A DNA stretch of 64,000 bases from Candidatus Peregrinibacteria bacterium GW2011_GWF2_38_29 (GCA_000992695.1 LBUS01000001.1:20999-84998), one strand, 5' to 3'; counted from the first letter of the stretch, positions 17,243 to 26,422 are shown. The notes: generated by a model not told the origin, from the letters alone. Program-made: numbers and translations.

Positions 17243-20038
17243 CTACATCTTCTCCGGACACTCTATTCCTAAAATACTAAGACCTGTGTGGAGTATTTTG
17301 GCTACAGATTCAGTTAATTTTACGCGCAAATCTCTTTGATTTTCATTATCAGCCTGCAAAACCGGAGTTGTGTGATAGAAAGCATTAAAATTCTGCGCAA
17401 GATCGTATAAATAATTCGTAATAATGTTTGGCTTATATTCTTTTGCCGCAAAAACAACGTGCTCCGGAAATTTAACAAGAAGTCGTGCAACCAAAAGCTC
17501 TTTTTCATCCATAAGCTCTGCCGGCGCTGATTTACTCACGTTTTCTGATTCTGCAATTGCATCAAACAATGAAACCTGGCTTGCAACATCACTTTTACTC
17601 TTTGAAGATTTTTTCTTTTTTGAACCAAATTCATCTTTATATTTTTTGATTATGCTTGCCGCGCGAGTGTATGTGTATTGCAGATATGAAGCGCTATTAC
17701 TGTCGAATGAAAGCATTTTATCCCAATCAAAAACTATATCTGTCGTCCTGTTCTGACTTAAAATGTTATATTTTATAGATCCGATTCCGGTCATATTTGC
17801 AATTAAATCTTTTTCTTTTTCTTTGAGATCGGGATTTTTTTGCTCAATTATTGCTTTTGCTCTTGAAATAGCCTCTTTCAAGACTTCGTCCAAAAGAATT
17901 ATATTGCCTTTTCGGGTGCTCATTTTTTCATCTTTAAAATCCATTCTTCCAAAATCAACATGCGTACATTCCGGCCTTTCCCAGCCCAAAAGATCAATCG
18001 CTCTGAATAATTGTTTAAAATGAAGTGACTGCGATTTATCTACAACGTAAAGCAATTTTGTTGGATGCCATGTCGCGATTCTGTGCTTGATGGAAGCAAT
18101 ATCACGCGTTGAATAAAGAGTTGTACCGTCTGATTTTTGTACAAGATATGGAGGAAGTTCTTCATTTGGATATTTCACGATATATGAACCTTCTTCGCCA
18201 ATTATAAACACGCCTTTTGATTTGCCTTCTTCAAGAACAACGTCCATTTTATCGTTATAATAGCTTTCGCCAAGAATATAGTCGAAATGAATTCCCGTTA
18301 GCGCGTCATATGTTTTTTGTATGTCTTTTAAGCTCAATTCCTTAAACCATTCCCAAATTTTCATATTATCCTTATCTTTTTCTTCAAGTTTTTTGAATTC
18401 GGCACGGGCCTTGTCTTCAAGAGACGAATCGTTTTCGGCTTCGTTGTGAAATCTCACGTATAATTTCAACATTTCGCTTATTGGCTCTTCTGCAACTTTC
18501 TTTTTATCTCCCCATAAATTGTATGCAACGATAAGTTTTCCGAATTGCGTTCCCCAATCGCCAATGTAGTTTATTCCTATGACGTTATAGCCAAGAAATT
18601 TGTGAATATTCACGATTGCTTGCCCAATTATTGTTGAAAGAAGATGGTGGACACCAAGCGGCTTTGCAATGTTTGGAGCTGAAAAATCAACCACGATATT
18701 TTCACCCTGACCATTGTCTATTTTTCCGTATGGAGATTTGCCGGCTATAACATTTTCAAACTCGTCTTTTATCCACGACTTGTTCAAAGTGAAATTAATA
18801 AAACCCGGCTCTGTAAATGTAATTTCGCTTACATAATGAGGCCTTTCAAGATGACGCATAAGTCCATCGTAAACATCTTTTGGCTTTATTTTAAGCGGTT
18901 TTGAAAGCATTAATGCGATGTTTGAAGAATAGTCTCCAAAGTGCGCTTCTCGCGGGAATTCAATTGTGAAATTCGGCACTTCCGGAAGTTCGGAAAATGA
19001 TTTTTGTGCGGCGGTTTTTACTATTTCAAATAATTTATCTTTTATTAAAAGTGTTCCTGATTTTTTAACTTCTTTGGTTTTTTTGGCAGGAGTTTCTTTT
19101 TGAGCTTGTGGTTTTTCTTGTTTTTCGGGTTTTGGCTGGACGGATTTTGTCGGCTTTTCGACTGTAACTTCTTGCGCAGGAATTTCTTTTGCTCTCGATG
19201 TCAGCTCTGTTTTTTGACCATGCTTAATTGTCCAAAGTCTTGCGGTTGGCTTGATTGGTCCATGTGCAAATTTTTGCTTTAATGCGGCGCGTTTTGGATC
19301 TTGAGTGAATTGTGCATCATTGATTCCCGTTTTTCCGGTAACGCCTAAATCGATTTCAAACATTTTATCGCCAAGGATGTGAATTTCCGCAGAGCCTCCG
19401 CAATATTTCGTTATCACTCCGGCAATTTCTTTTGTAGCAATTCTTAATTTTTCCATATCCAGAGCGCCTGCATTTTCAACAAATACGCAAACGTTTTTCG
19501 AAAAAGGCATTATTGCAGTTCGCTCGCTTTCATATGTATTCCACATTCTTGCGATTACTCCTGCGCGATCTTTATATACAACTTCACCTTGTTCTGCGTG
19601 AAAAAGTTTTGCTGAATTTCTTATTACAAATGGTTCTGTGCCGCTTGCGAAAAGGATTTCCAAGTCTCCGCAAAGCTCTTCTGTGTCTATTCCCCAAACA
19701 GGCATTTCATATTTTGCAGATGCGTAATTTAAAAGATTTTCGAGTGTTGAATAAAAGATCACATCTGATTTTGAAAATGATTTAAAAATGCGTTCCAAAA
19801 GGGGAATGTGCTTTGTGATATCAGCTCCAAAGTCGCTTAAATATTTTCTCCAAATCGCAATTTTTGGGTTATTTTCTATGCCATTTTTTGCAACAGCTTT
19901 TTTTTCTGCGATTGCACCAAGTAGCAATTGTTGGCTTACAGAAACGATTTTCTCATTTTTTATACCTTTAAGTAGAATAACGCCAAGATTATATTGCGGA
20001 AATACTCTGCCGATTTGAGAATTTATTCGAAAGTTCAT
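17243..20038 (-). CDS. argS: Arginyl-tRNA synthetase with N-terminal B3/B4-type domain fusion
   Basis: 931 residues, about 350 longer than a usual ArgRS. Residues ~95-230 resemble the B3/B4 domain of PheRS beta and its free-standing relatives: VWGIDTEELCGDLEIL, then HAEQGEVVYKDRAGVIARMWN and NVCVFVENAGALDMEKL. This is followed by a Pro/Lys/Glu linker (~275-335). From ~336 the ArgRS begins: N-terminal Add1 domain, class I catalytic core with NIAKPLGVHHLLSTIIG as the HIGH-like site and MSTRKGNIILLDEVL as the KMSKS-like site, and the DALR anticodon-binding domain ending in HTGLSILGIECPEKM. The B3/B4 part may edit mischarged tRNA or bind a small ligand. The start codon is the only one giving the full fusion. 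Confidence 0.93.
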   Translation of the reverse strand: MNFRINSQIGRVFPQYNLGVILLKGIKNEKIVSVSQQLLLGAIAEKKAVAKNGIENNPKIAIWRKYLSDFGADITKHIPLLERIFKSFSKSDVIFYSTLENLLNYASAKYEMPVWGIDTEELCGDLEILFASGTEPFVIRNSAKLFHAEQGEVVYKDRAGVIARMWNTYESERTAIMPFSKNVCVFVENAGALDMEKLRIATKEIAGVITKYCGGSAEIHILGDKMFEIDLGVTGKTGINDAQFTQDPKRAALKQKFAHGPIKPTARLWTIKHGQKTELTSRAKEIPAQEVTVEKPTKSVQPKPEKQEKPQAQKETPAKKTKEVKKSGTLLIKDKLFEIVKTAAQKSFSELPEVPNFTIEFPREAHFGDYSSNIALMLSKPLKIKPKDVYDGLMRHLERPHYVSEITFTEPGFINFTLNKSWIKDEFENVIAGKSPYGKIDNGQGENIVVDFSAPNIAKPLGVHHLLSTIIGQAIVNIHKFLGYNVIGINYIGDWGTQFGKLIVAYNLWGDKKKVAEEPISEMLKLYVRFHNEAENDSSLEDKARAEFKKLEEKDKDNMKIWEWFKELSLKDIQKTYDALTGIHFDYILGESYYNDKMDVVLEEGKSKGVFIIGEEGSYIVKYPNEELPPYLVQKSDGTTLYSTRDIASIKHRIATWHPTKLLYVVDKSQSLHFKQLFRAIDLLGWERPECTHVDFGRMDFKDEKMSTRKGNIILLDEVLKEAISRAKAIIEQKNPDLKEKEKDLIANMTGIGSIKYNILSQNRTTDIVFDWDKMLSFDSNSASYLQYTYTRAASIIKKYKDEFGSKKKKSSKSKSDVASQVSLFDAIAESENVSKSAPAELMDEKELLVARLLVKFPEHVVFAAKEYKPNIITNYLYDLAQNFNAFYHTTPVLQADNENQRDLRVKLTESVAKILHTGLSILGIECPEKM

Positions 20039-20125
20039 AAAATAATGTTTATATCAATTTATCAAAAATTCTAAGAATACGCTAGAGGGTAGATGCAAAA
20101 ACCTATTTTAAAGTTTTCGTATACA

Positions 20126-20260
20126 ATTTTCTCAGACACGCTTGATTTACCCAGCGTGTAAATCCTTGCTAGCATTCGGCTTTTGCTCTTTTGCTATGCA
20201 AAAACCATGCCCGCAAAAGCCTCATGACTGTCTTCAAAAATTGCATACAAAAACCTTTAA
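20126..20260. repeat. ~135-bp structured intergenic repeat, copy 2
   Basis: Homologue of 5858-5995. The outer hairpin is GGCTTTTGC...GCAAAAGCC, with an inner TTTTGC/GCAAAA. The GATTTAC/GTAAATC and ACACGC/GCGTGT alternatives are identical in both copies. It fills most of the divergent gap between argS and tspO. An open frame running through it into tspO is not coding in the repeat. Confidence 0.75.
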
Positions 20261-20336
20261 TCAGCTTTTGACTTCATCCTCGTTGCAACGTTCGTATAAA
20301 GCTTGTACAATATATAAAAATAAAACCCTCACTAAA

Positions 20337-20807
20337 ATGAAAAAACTTTTTATTGCGCTTTTAATCCCGCAGCTTGTTGGCGCGCTTGGATCAATGTTTA
20401 CAATGCCAAACGTAAATGTCGGCGGATGGTATTCCGTATTGCATAAGCCCGCATTTAACCCACCAAGCTGGGTCTTTTCTCCGGTTTGGGTGACTTTATT
20501 TGTATTAATGGGAATCGCACTTTATTGGGTTTGGAAGCATGGAATCGAGAAAAAAGATGTCAAAACCGGAATGTGGCTTTTTGCGATACAACTGTTTCTT
20601 AACTTGCTTTGGTCCGGGTTATTTTTTGGCTTGCATGACCCATTTTTAGCATTTATCGATATTTGCCTTTTACTTGTTTTTATCATACTTACAATTTTTC
20701 AATTCCAAAAAGTCAGCGTACATGCCGGCTTGATAATGCTGCCATATTTATTTTGGGTTGGATTTGCGACAATTTTGAATTATCACATTTGGATTTTGAA
20801 TATATAA
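20337..20807 (+). CDS. tspO: TspO/MBR family membrane protein
   Basis: 156 residues with five membrane helices and the family signatures GGWYSVLHKPAFNPPSWVFSP at the N-terminus and WSGLFFGLHDPFLAF in helix 4. TspO proteins bind tetrapyrroles and related ligands and take part in stress or porphyrin responses. A longer open frame begins at 20142, but its first 65 codons are the structured repeat. The ATG at 20337 fits the family start. No neighbouring gene explains a ligand. Confidence 0.92.
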   Translation: MKKLFIALLIPQLVGALGSMFTMPNVNVGGWYSVLHKPAFNPPSWVFSPVWVTLFVLMGIALYWVWKHGIEKKDVKTGMWLFAIQLFLNLLWSGLFFGLHDPFLAFIDICLLLVFIILTIFQFQKVSVHAGLIMLPYLFWVGFATILNYHIWILNI

Positions 20808-20866
20808 ACAAACCTTGCGATTTTTTTGACTGATGGGTAAAATAAGCTCTGCAATTACTTGCAATA

Positions 20867-20978
20867 GGGATTTCCTCGCCTCATTCAAAAATAATCCTTT
20901 AAGGTCTTATTTTTGACTCGGCGTCCTGCGCTTCGTGGAATTCGTTTCGATTCCACTACGCTTCGGACCGGAAATCTC
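20867..20978. other. Multi-stem structured element upstream of tRNA-Ser
   Basis: Three helices form a junction. A closing stem pairs GATTTCC (20869-20875) with GGAAATC (20970-20976). A 10-bp stem pairs TCAAAAATAA (20885-20894) with TTATTTTTGA (20907-20916), with CGCC/GGCG below it. A third arm has GTCC/GGAC and GTGGAAT (20935-20941) with ATTCCAC (20950-20956). The fold ends 10 bp before the mature tRNA. It could be a non-coding RNA, a palindromic mobile element or a tRNA leader structure. No match to a known RNA family is recognised. Confidence 0.5.
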
Positions 20979-20987
20979 GCTACTTGT

Positions 20988-21078
20988 GGAAGGGTCGCAT
21001 AGTGGTCGAGTGCACCGGTCTTGAAAACCGGAACCCAGTTTTACTGGGTCGCGAGTTCGAACCTCGCCCCTTCCGCCA
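20988..21078 (+). tRNA. tRNA-Ser(UGA)
   Basis: Class II tRNA. The acceptor GGAAGGG pairs with CCCTTCC, followed by discriminator G and an encoded CCA at 21076-21078. The anticodon arm is CCGGT-CTTGAAA-ACCGG with anticodon TGA. The long variable arm is CCCAG/CTGGG, and the T-arm is GCGAG-TTCGAAC-CTCGC. All arms pair fully. Confidence 0.96.
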
Positions 21079-21100
21079 AAAATAAAATTTACACGAATCT

Positions 21101-21520
21101 TTATTTCACGACATTAAAAATCGTCATTATTCTTTTATCGTTCTCCGTGTAAACTTCGGCATCGGCGCCGGGAAATTCAAAAGTGCCGATTTGGCCTTTA
21201 TCAGGATGAATTACAATTATAATTCTTTGGCTAGACGAAGGTGCGATTGCCACTTCTACGTTTGCATTTGCGCCCTCGATTGCGGCCCAACCAAGAACTT
21301 TGCCCGGTTCGTATCCTGCAAATGTCTCTTTGCCAAGTTCGTGAACCGCGACCCAACCTTTTTCGGGAATAGAAGCTTTATCAATAATTACTTTGCCGTT
21401 TGAAATTGATTGGTCTGCGATTTCAACCTCTGCGTTGATTTTTGGAACTTGTTGCTGTGAACAACTCGTGAGAGCCAATGATAGCAATAAAATGGCTAAA
21501 ATAAGCGATATTTTTTTCAT
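21101..21520 (-). CDS. Secreted lipoprotein, DUF7282-like
   Basis: 140 residues. A lipoprotein signal peptide with lipobox LTSC (about 16-19) is followed by a single beta-rich domain containing KASIPEKGWVAVHE, GKVLGWAAIEG and IIIVIHPDKGQIGTFEFPG. That resembles DUF7282-type extracellular domains; the assignment is tentative. The ATG at 21520 begins the signal peptide; an upstream ATG at 21574 would add 18 residues and spoil it. Function unknown. Confidence 0.72.
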   Translation of the reverse strand: MKKISLILAILLLSLALTSCSQQQVPKINAEVEIADQSISNGKVIIDKASIPEKGWVAVHELGKETFAGYEPGKVLGWAAIEGANANVEVAIAPSSSQRIIIVIHPDKGQIGTFEFPGADAEVYTENDKRIMTIFNVVK

Positions 21521-21646
21521 ATGGTGATTGTTAATGACAATAATATAAATACCAATTTGTAAGAAAAAATACAAGTCACCGTATTAAGTTAATGATCGAT
21601 TATCAATAATCAATTATCAAACAAATATTATTTAACCAAATATAAT

Positions 21647-22438
21647 ATGGACAAACACAAACTCATTGCATTGCCAATCGCGATTCTTGTTGTGGCAAAC
21701 ATGATGGTTCCGTCTTTTGCATTGGCGGATGAAGTTAATGCAAACAAAGGCCTTGGTCTTGGCCGTGAAAACAATAAAGGCTCAAGCTTTTGCGTAAGGC
21801 TCGTTGAAAAAGATGAAAGATTTGAAAAAAATTACGCTGAAAAAGAGGCAAAGCTTTCTTCAGAAAGAAATGAAAACGATAAAGAACGTATGGGTAGACG
21901 TGCAGATGCAGATAAAAGGCGCGAAGACAGAAAGGTAAAAGTCGACAACAGGGTTGCCAATAGATATCAAAAACTTTATGAAGAAATAGCCAAAACTGAT
22001 GCTGAAAAATTGGCTGTCACGACTTTTAAAACAGTTGTCGAAACGGCTTTAACCGCAAAAAGAACTTCTGTTGATGCTGCTATCGCCGCTTTTAAAACGG
22101 CTGTCGATACTGCAACGACTGCAAGAAGAACAGCAATTGATGCGGCTCGAACTGCATATCAAACATCAACTGAAGCTGCTTTAAAAACAGCCGCTGATCA
22201 ATGTGCCGCAGGAACGGCTTCTGCGATTGTAAGAACAAATTTCCAGACCCTTATCAAAACTGCAAAAGATAAATTTGAAGCTGACAAAGCCGCTGCTCCA
22301 AAAGTTGGAGTAGATGTTTCCGCTTTAACTGAAGCCAAAAGAACGGCATTAGAAAAAGCTCAAACAACATTCCAAGCCGCATTCGAAAAAGCAAAAGCGG
22401 ACTTAAAAGCCGCATTCGGAACAAATCAGCCGGTATAA
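21647..22438 (+). CDS. Secreted Ala/Lys-rich coiled-coil protein
   Basis: 263 residues with a signal peptide (about 1-27, ending SFALADEV). The mature part is charged and helical. A tandem repeat of about 18 residues centred on AIAAFKTAVDTATTARR-like sequence lies at about 135-185, typical of extended coiled coils. It has no cysteine pairs or enzyme motifs. It is probably an extracytoplasmic structural or envelope protein. Confidence 0.7.
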   Translation: MDKHKLIALPIAILVVANMMVPSFALADEVNANKGLGLGRENNKGSSFCVRLVEKDERFEKNYAEKEAKLSSERNENDKERMGRRADADKRREDRKVKVDNRVANRYQKLYEEIAKTDAEKLAVTTFKTVVETALTAKRTSVDAAIAAFKTAVDTATTARRTAIDAARTAYQTSTEAALKTAADQCAAGTASAIVRTNFQTLIKTAKDKFEADKAAAPKVGVDVSALTEAKRTALEKAQTTFQAAFEKAKADLKAAFGTNQPV

Positions 22439-22498
22439 GTTTAGTGGCGGCGTGAAATAAATTTATGTGGGGAAAGTTACACAAATAAAACGCGGGAA

Positions 22499-22999
22499 TT
22501 AAACCTCTCGCGTTTTATCAAAAGCGACCTTTTCCATATCAATGCGCCCTTCTGCGGTCCTGTGAAATTTAAAAAAGTTTCTGCATGCCTCTATTGCGGC
22601 TTCGCGATCATCAAATTCTCTATCGTGAACATCTGTGTACTTCCATACACCTATTCCCGTAACCTTTACAGTTTGCTTTTGTGTTGGATCAGGATGATTG
22701 ATTGTAAAAACGAAAGCTTCTTCGCCTTCCAATAAACATGCGCCAATTCTTCTCCCGTGTTCAGGGTTTACCGAATCGTGCTCGTGATTTCTGCATCTTT
22801 CGGCGTGCAATTCTCTTAAGGCTGAATTTTGACCATCTCTCGTTACTTCTAACAATGCTCTCCTATATCTTTCTACTGCGATTCGCAGCTCTCTCCCCGG
22901 ATGATGACGCCCTTTTCTTTCCGCCTCAAGTCTTTTTAATTTTCTTTGAAGCTCTGACGGCTCGAGACGCTTTAATTCACCGTAACCTAAATAACGCAT
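22499..22999 (-). CDS. Hypothetical basic protein
   Basis: 166 residues, not recognised. The N-terminal ~70 residues are strongly basic and helical (LKRLEPSELQRKLKRLEAER), which could bind nucleic acid. The C-terminal ~90 residues look like a small alpha/beta domain. There is no signal peptide. It stands between a secreted protein gene and sodA and has no evident operon partner. Confidence 0.6.
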   Translation of the reverse strand: MRYLGYGELKRLEPSELQRKLKRLEAERKGRHHPGRELRIAVERYRRALLEVTRDGQNSALRELHAERCRNHEHDSVNPEHGRRIGACLLEGEEAFVFTINHPDPTQKQTVKVTGIGVWKYTDVHDREFDDREAAIEACRNFFKFHRTAEGRIDMEKVAFDKTREV

Positions 23000-23058
23000 A
23001 TAACTAATCTTTAATATATGAGAAATTAATTTATATGCAAAGCTTGATTATTGCAAGC

Positions 23059-23643
23059 TTAAATCAACTTGAGAGCGTTCCAAAAATTATCGATATATTC
23101 AGGACGCCTGTTTTGATATTTCAAATAATAAGCGTGTTCCCAAAGGTCAAGAGTGATAATTGGAGTTTCGTTGAGCGAAAGCGGGGAATCTTGATTTGGA
23201 AGAGAATAAACCTTGAGCTTATTATTTGCGTCACGAGTAAGCCAAGTCCAGCCTGAGCCAAAATGTTTGACTGAGACATCTGTGAAAAGTTTTTTAAATG
23301 TATCGACTGAACCGAATTCCCTGGTTATTTCTTCGATGAGCTTGGCATCCGGGGTTTTTTGAGGGCCCATAATCTGCCAAAATAAATTGTGATTAACAAA
23401 TCCGCCGCCATTGTTTTTGAGGGATGCTCTGTCGGTCTCATCAACGGGTAAATTTTTGATGTTTTTGAGAACATCGTCCGGATTTTCGAATGTGATTTGT
23501 GGATATTTTTCAAGCATTGTATTGAATTTATCCAGATATGCTTGGTGATGCTTATCGTGATGAATTTGCATCGTTTGCGCGTCGATATAAGGCTCGAGCG
23601 CGTCATAGGAATACGGAAGGGGAGCTAGTGTGTATTTTGCCAT
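23059..23643 (-). CDS. sodA: Superoxide dismutase, Mn/Fe family (Mn-type signature)
   Basis: Converts superoxide to oxygen and hydrogen peroxide. The 194 residues hold the four metal ligands: His in MQIHHDKHHQAY, His in GGGFVNHNLFW, and Asp and His in LDLWEHAYYLKY. The Gln in NQDSPL sits where Mn-type enzymes place it, so Mn or cambialistic use is predicted. Length is normal and no signal peptide is present, so it is cytoplasmic. Confidence 0.96.
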   Translation of the reverse strand: MAKYTLAPLPYSYDALEPYIDAQTMQIHHDKHHQAYLDKFNTMLEKYPQITFENPDDVLKNIKNLPVDETDRASLKNNGGGFVNHNLFWQIMGPQKTPDAKLIEEITREFGSVDTFKKLFTDVSVKHFGSGWTWLTRDANNKLKVYSLPNQDSPLSLNETPIITLDLWEHAYYLKYQNRRPEYIDNFWNALKLI

Positions 23644-23726
23644 AAAAAAATGGTTATGAAATATTGATAGATAATTTTACATCAAATAGGTCGGCTGACG
23701 CAATGGAGAATTAAAGGTGACGTGAA

Positions 23727-25364
23727 TTAAACTACAGCCTTTATGTAGCACTTTTCGCACAAAACTTGCTTTGGAAAATTTGAAGAATATGGGGTTTTGA
23801 TTGGAGATGAACAAGATGCGCACGTTCGAGAGTTGAGTCTGCGTGAAGTTCGTATAAAAATGCGGTTTCTGTGACGACAGTCGGGACACGTGTGCGGAAT
23901 CGGAAGATTTAGGGCGCGATATCTCTGTAATTCTTGGCTGATTATATGAAAATTCTTTTCGCATTTATCACATGCGAGAAGATCTTTTATAATTGAATCG
24001 GTTGTTTGTTTTATGTCGTCGGGGATTACTGCGGTTTGCGGCTTATATTCACGCTTATCTTGCTCCTTCCATTTATAGTTTTTTGCGAGAGCTTGCTCTT
24101 TTGTAAGTGGCATATATTCGTGCGCGACGGTTTCGTTATATCCCCAAAGTGACATTTGCGTTGGAAAAAATTCGCCGAATTCTTTGGTGGTCGTCATATG
24201 GGCGATAATTTTTGGCAAAATGGTGCGATATTCTTCTTCGGAATACTGCTTATTTAAAATACAATACTTGCCACGATTTATCGCGATGCAACCAAACATA
24301 AATGAAGAATTATTGCATTGATCACAGTAAAAAACATTGTCACAATAATGACTCGCCATATTGAATGCGGAAAATTTCATTGCCAAGGTGCTAATAAGCT
24401 CACATGCAACTTCGGGCTTATATAAACTGTAATTCAGGTCGTAACAATCTTTTGCATCGAGCACGTCATAAAGATATTTCGAATCCCAGCAATTAATAAC
24501 GTTATAAACGTCGTGACAGTTTTTGGAATTTTTAATGTCGTTGCCGTCACATTCCTCGGAAGCCATAATATACATATCGCGATGAATCGCTTTTTTCATG
24601 TTTTCTTTCCATTTTGCAATCATGTTTTTTAGCGATGAATATGAGCCAAAATTCATTTTTGCAAATTCCGCCATGTACTCTTCTTTTGAATAAGGCTTGT
24701 TGAAAATATAATATTTTTTGTGACGAAGATTATTGCAAAATAAACAATCGGAACAACCTTTTAAATCAAAGGAAAAAGCGCAGTCATTGCAGTTTTCGAG
24801 GTACATAGAAAATTTGTCGTTGTAACAATCGTAGCAATTTATACACTCATGGCAAAGCTCGGAATTGTATACAAAAGTACAATCTGTGCAAAACCTGGAA
24901 TGCTTTGTATAAAGGCAAAAATAACAGTTTTCATTAGCTTCGCCAGCGAGATCGAGATAGCAGTCTTTGTCATCGCCGCAATAGTTGCAGTAGTCGGAAT
25001 TTTCGCAGTGAACAATGTCGATTCCGAGACGCGGAACTTCATTTATTAAATCTTGAAATTGATCGAAAAATGGACGATTAAAATCGAAATCTTGGCCGAA
25101 TTTTCGAGGATCCCAATCGTCTTTGTACCATTCGGATGGTTTATAAACGGGAAATTTGGTTTTTTCAGGATAAATTGAGACGAATTTTTCGTGAGATCGG
25201 TCACATTGGCGGAGATAAAATGAGCGATCATTGCGCCATGCCATGCGACGTTGAACGCGGCAGAAAGGGCAAAAAGTCGGGTGCGGGATTTTTACTTTTG
25301 CGTAAAAAGCGGCGTCTTCGGGCGTGATTTCGAATTGGGTTGAGCAATTTTGGCAGGTCGACAT
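23727..25364 (-). CDS. Cysteine-rich zinc-ribbon family protein, member A
   Basis: 545 residues, full length. It has an N-terminal zinc ribbon (CQNC...CPFCRVQRRMAWRN), a central Cys ladder with repeated NC/DCY turns, and two copies of a motif ending in NKxYSxEEY. A C-terminal double zinc ribbon follows (LACDKCEKNF, then CPDCRHRNR, CASC and CEKC). The start is the ATG at 25364, directly preceded by a CCTCCGTCCCC repeat. An upstream in-frame ATG at 25397 would translate that repeat and is rejected. The family function is unknown; metal binding and a role in nucleic-acid or protein binding are inferences. One of seven minus-strand paralogues. Confidence 0.8.
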   Translation of the reverse strand: MSTCQNCSTQFEITPEDAAFYAKVKIPHPTFCPFCRVQRRMAWRNDRSFYLRQCDRSHEKFVSIYPEKTKFPVYKPSEWYKDDWDPRKFGQDFDFNRPFFDQFQDLINEVPRLGIDIVHCENSDYCNYCGDDKDCYLDLAGEANENCYFCLYTKHSRFCTDCTFVYNSELCHECINCYDCYNDKFSMYLENCNDCAFSFDLKGCSDCLFCNNLRHKKYYIFNKPYSKEEYMAEFAKMNFGSYSSLKNMIAKWKENMKKAIHRDMYIMASEECDGNDIKNSKNCHDVYNVINCWDSKYLYDVLDAKDCYDLNYSLYKPEVACELISTLAMKFSAFNMASHYCDNVFYCDQCNNSSFMFGCIAINRGKYCILNKQYSEEEYRTILPKIIAHMTTTKEFGEFFPTQMSLWGYNETVAHEYMPLTKEQALAKNYKWKEQDKREYKPQTAVIPDDIKQTTDSIIKDLLACDKCEKNFHIISQELQRYRALNLPIPHTCPDCRHRNRIFIRTSRRLNSRTCASCSSPIKTPYSSNFPKQVLCEKCYIKAVV

Positions 25365-25448
25365 GGGGACGGAGGTGTTATGGGCTAATTTTAACACGAG
25401 AGGGACGGAGGTTGGAAGGGCTAAATTTTATCGCCATACCTCCGTCCC
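25365..25448. repeat. REP triple: direct pair plus REPIN-like inverted pair
   Basis: Cores at 25365-25375 (GGGGACGGAGG), 25402-25411 (GGGACGGAGG) and 25439-25448 (CCTCCGTCCC). The first two are direct with a 36-bp offset; the last two form a hairpin. The first core touches the ATG of member A and the last lies 4 bp from the stop of member B, so the repeats fill the whole intergenic gap. Confidence 0.9.
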
Positions 25449-25452
25449 TCCC

Positions 25453-26391
25453 CTAAAGACCGTAGGTTATCACTTCCGGATATGTTGGCTCGTACCACTT
25501 GCCCCATTCGTTATCGGCTTTCATTTGCGAAATGATTTCGGCGACGCGCTTTGCATATTCTTCAGGCGAATATTGAACATTAAAAATGCAAAATTCGGCG
25601 TGATTTATGGCCGTGCAACCAAAGCAATCGTGGCTTGTATAAACCGAATCGCAATAAGATAAATTGTTTGAATGCCAACAACCATAACAGAACATGCAGT
25701 TGTTTAAATTGCCGCCGGACATGATTTCATAGCAAAGTTCGGACCACCCAAGATGGCTGCAGTCTGCGAGATTTTTTGAATCGTCGCAGTGATAATTATA
25801 AAGACAATCGTGCAAGTTTTTTGAATCAAAAGCCCAGTATGCGTTTTTGGAATTATGAAGATTGTCGCCGTAGCTATTTTCTGTGTTTTTGCCGTACATA
25901 AAAATGCGCGGAAATTTTAATAATGCCGGAACGATTTTTTCGCAAATCTGGGCCGGCGTGAGCTTGCGAAGCTCGGCAACTTTTGTTTTATATTCTTCCG
26001 GAGAATATTTTTTATTGAAAATACAGTACTCGCTTTGACGTAAATTTATGCAGCCAAAACAGTTTTTGAGACTTACCGAATAAAAGCAAAAATCCGAATC
26101 GCTGGTATTTTCGCAATGGTCACAATAATTGCAGTTATATGAATTGATGCAATCAATACATTCATAGCAAAGCTCACATTTGTTGCAAAGCGTGCAGTCC
26201 GTACAGTCCGTGCAATAAAAAACGCGATGATTATAAAGGCAAAATTGTGATTCGTAGCTCGCAAAAGTCATGTAACAATTTTTACTGCGCTCTGTGTATT
26301 GGCAGAAAGGGGAGTTAGTGTTATTTACGCATTGCAAACCGATGCGCGGATGCTTGAGTCGGAAGGCTTCGAATTGTTGGAGAAAGGTCAT
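25453..26391 (-). CDS. Cysteine-rich zinc-ribbon family, member B, truncated at both ends
   Basis: 312 residues against about 530-565 for the full paralogues. It starts in the region equivalent to FFDQFxDL...PRLG and lacks the N-terminal zinc ribbon. It ends just after WGKWYEPTYPEVITYGL, where other members continue through SPF-YNET to the C-terminal ribbons. Both NKxYSxEEY motifs and the Cys ladder remain. The stop codon abuts a REPIN. It may be a degraded copy or a ladder-only functional variant. Confidence 0.65.
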   Translation of the reverse strand: MTFLQQFEAFRLKHPRIGLQCVNNTNSPFCQYTERSKNCYMTFASYESQFCLYNHRVFYCTDCTDCTLCNKCELCYECIDCINSYNCNYCDHCENTSDSDFCFYSVSLKNCFGCINLRQSEYCIFNKKYSPEEYKTKVAELRKLTPAQICEKIVPALLKFPRIFMYGKNTENSYGDNLHNSKNAYWAFDSKNLHDCLYNYHCDDSKNLADCSHLGWSELCYEIMSGGNLNNCMFCYGCWHSNNLSYCDSVYTSHDCFGCTAINHAEFCIFNVQYSPEEYAKRVAEIISQMKADNEWGKWYEPTYPEVITYGL

Positions 26392-26422
26392 GATATAATT
26401 TTAGCACAAGCGTATAGATTGC

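Noticed and set aside
20840..20990. Integron attC site or IS605 end
   Set aside because: Nested palindromes are suggestive, but no attC core triplets, integrase or transposase are adjacent.
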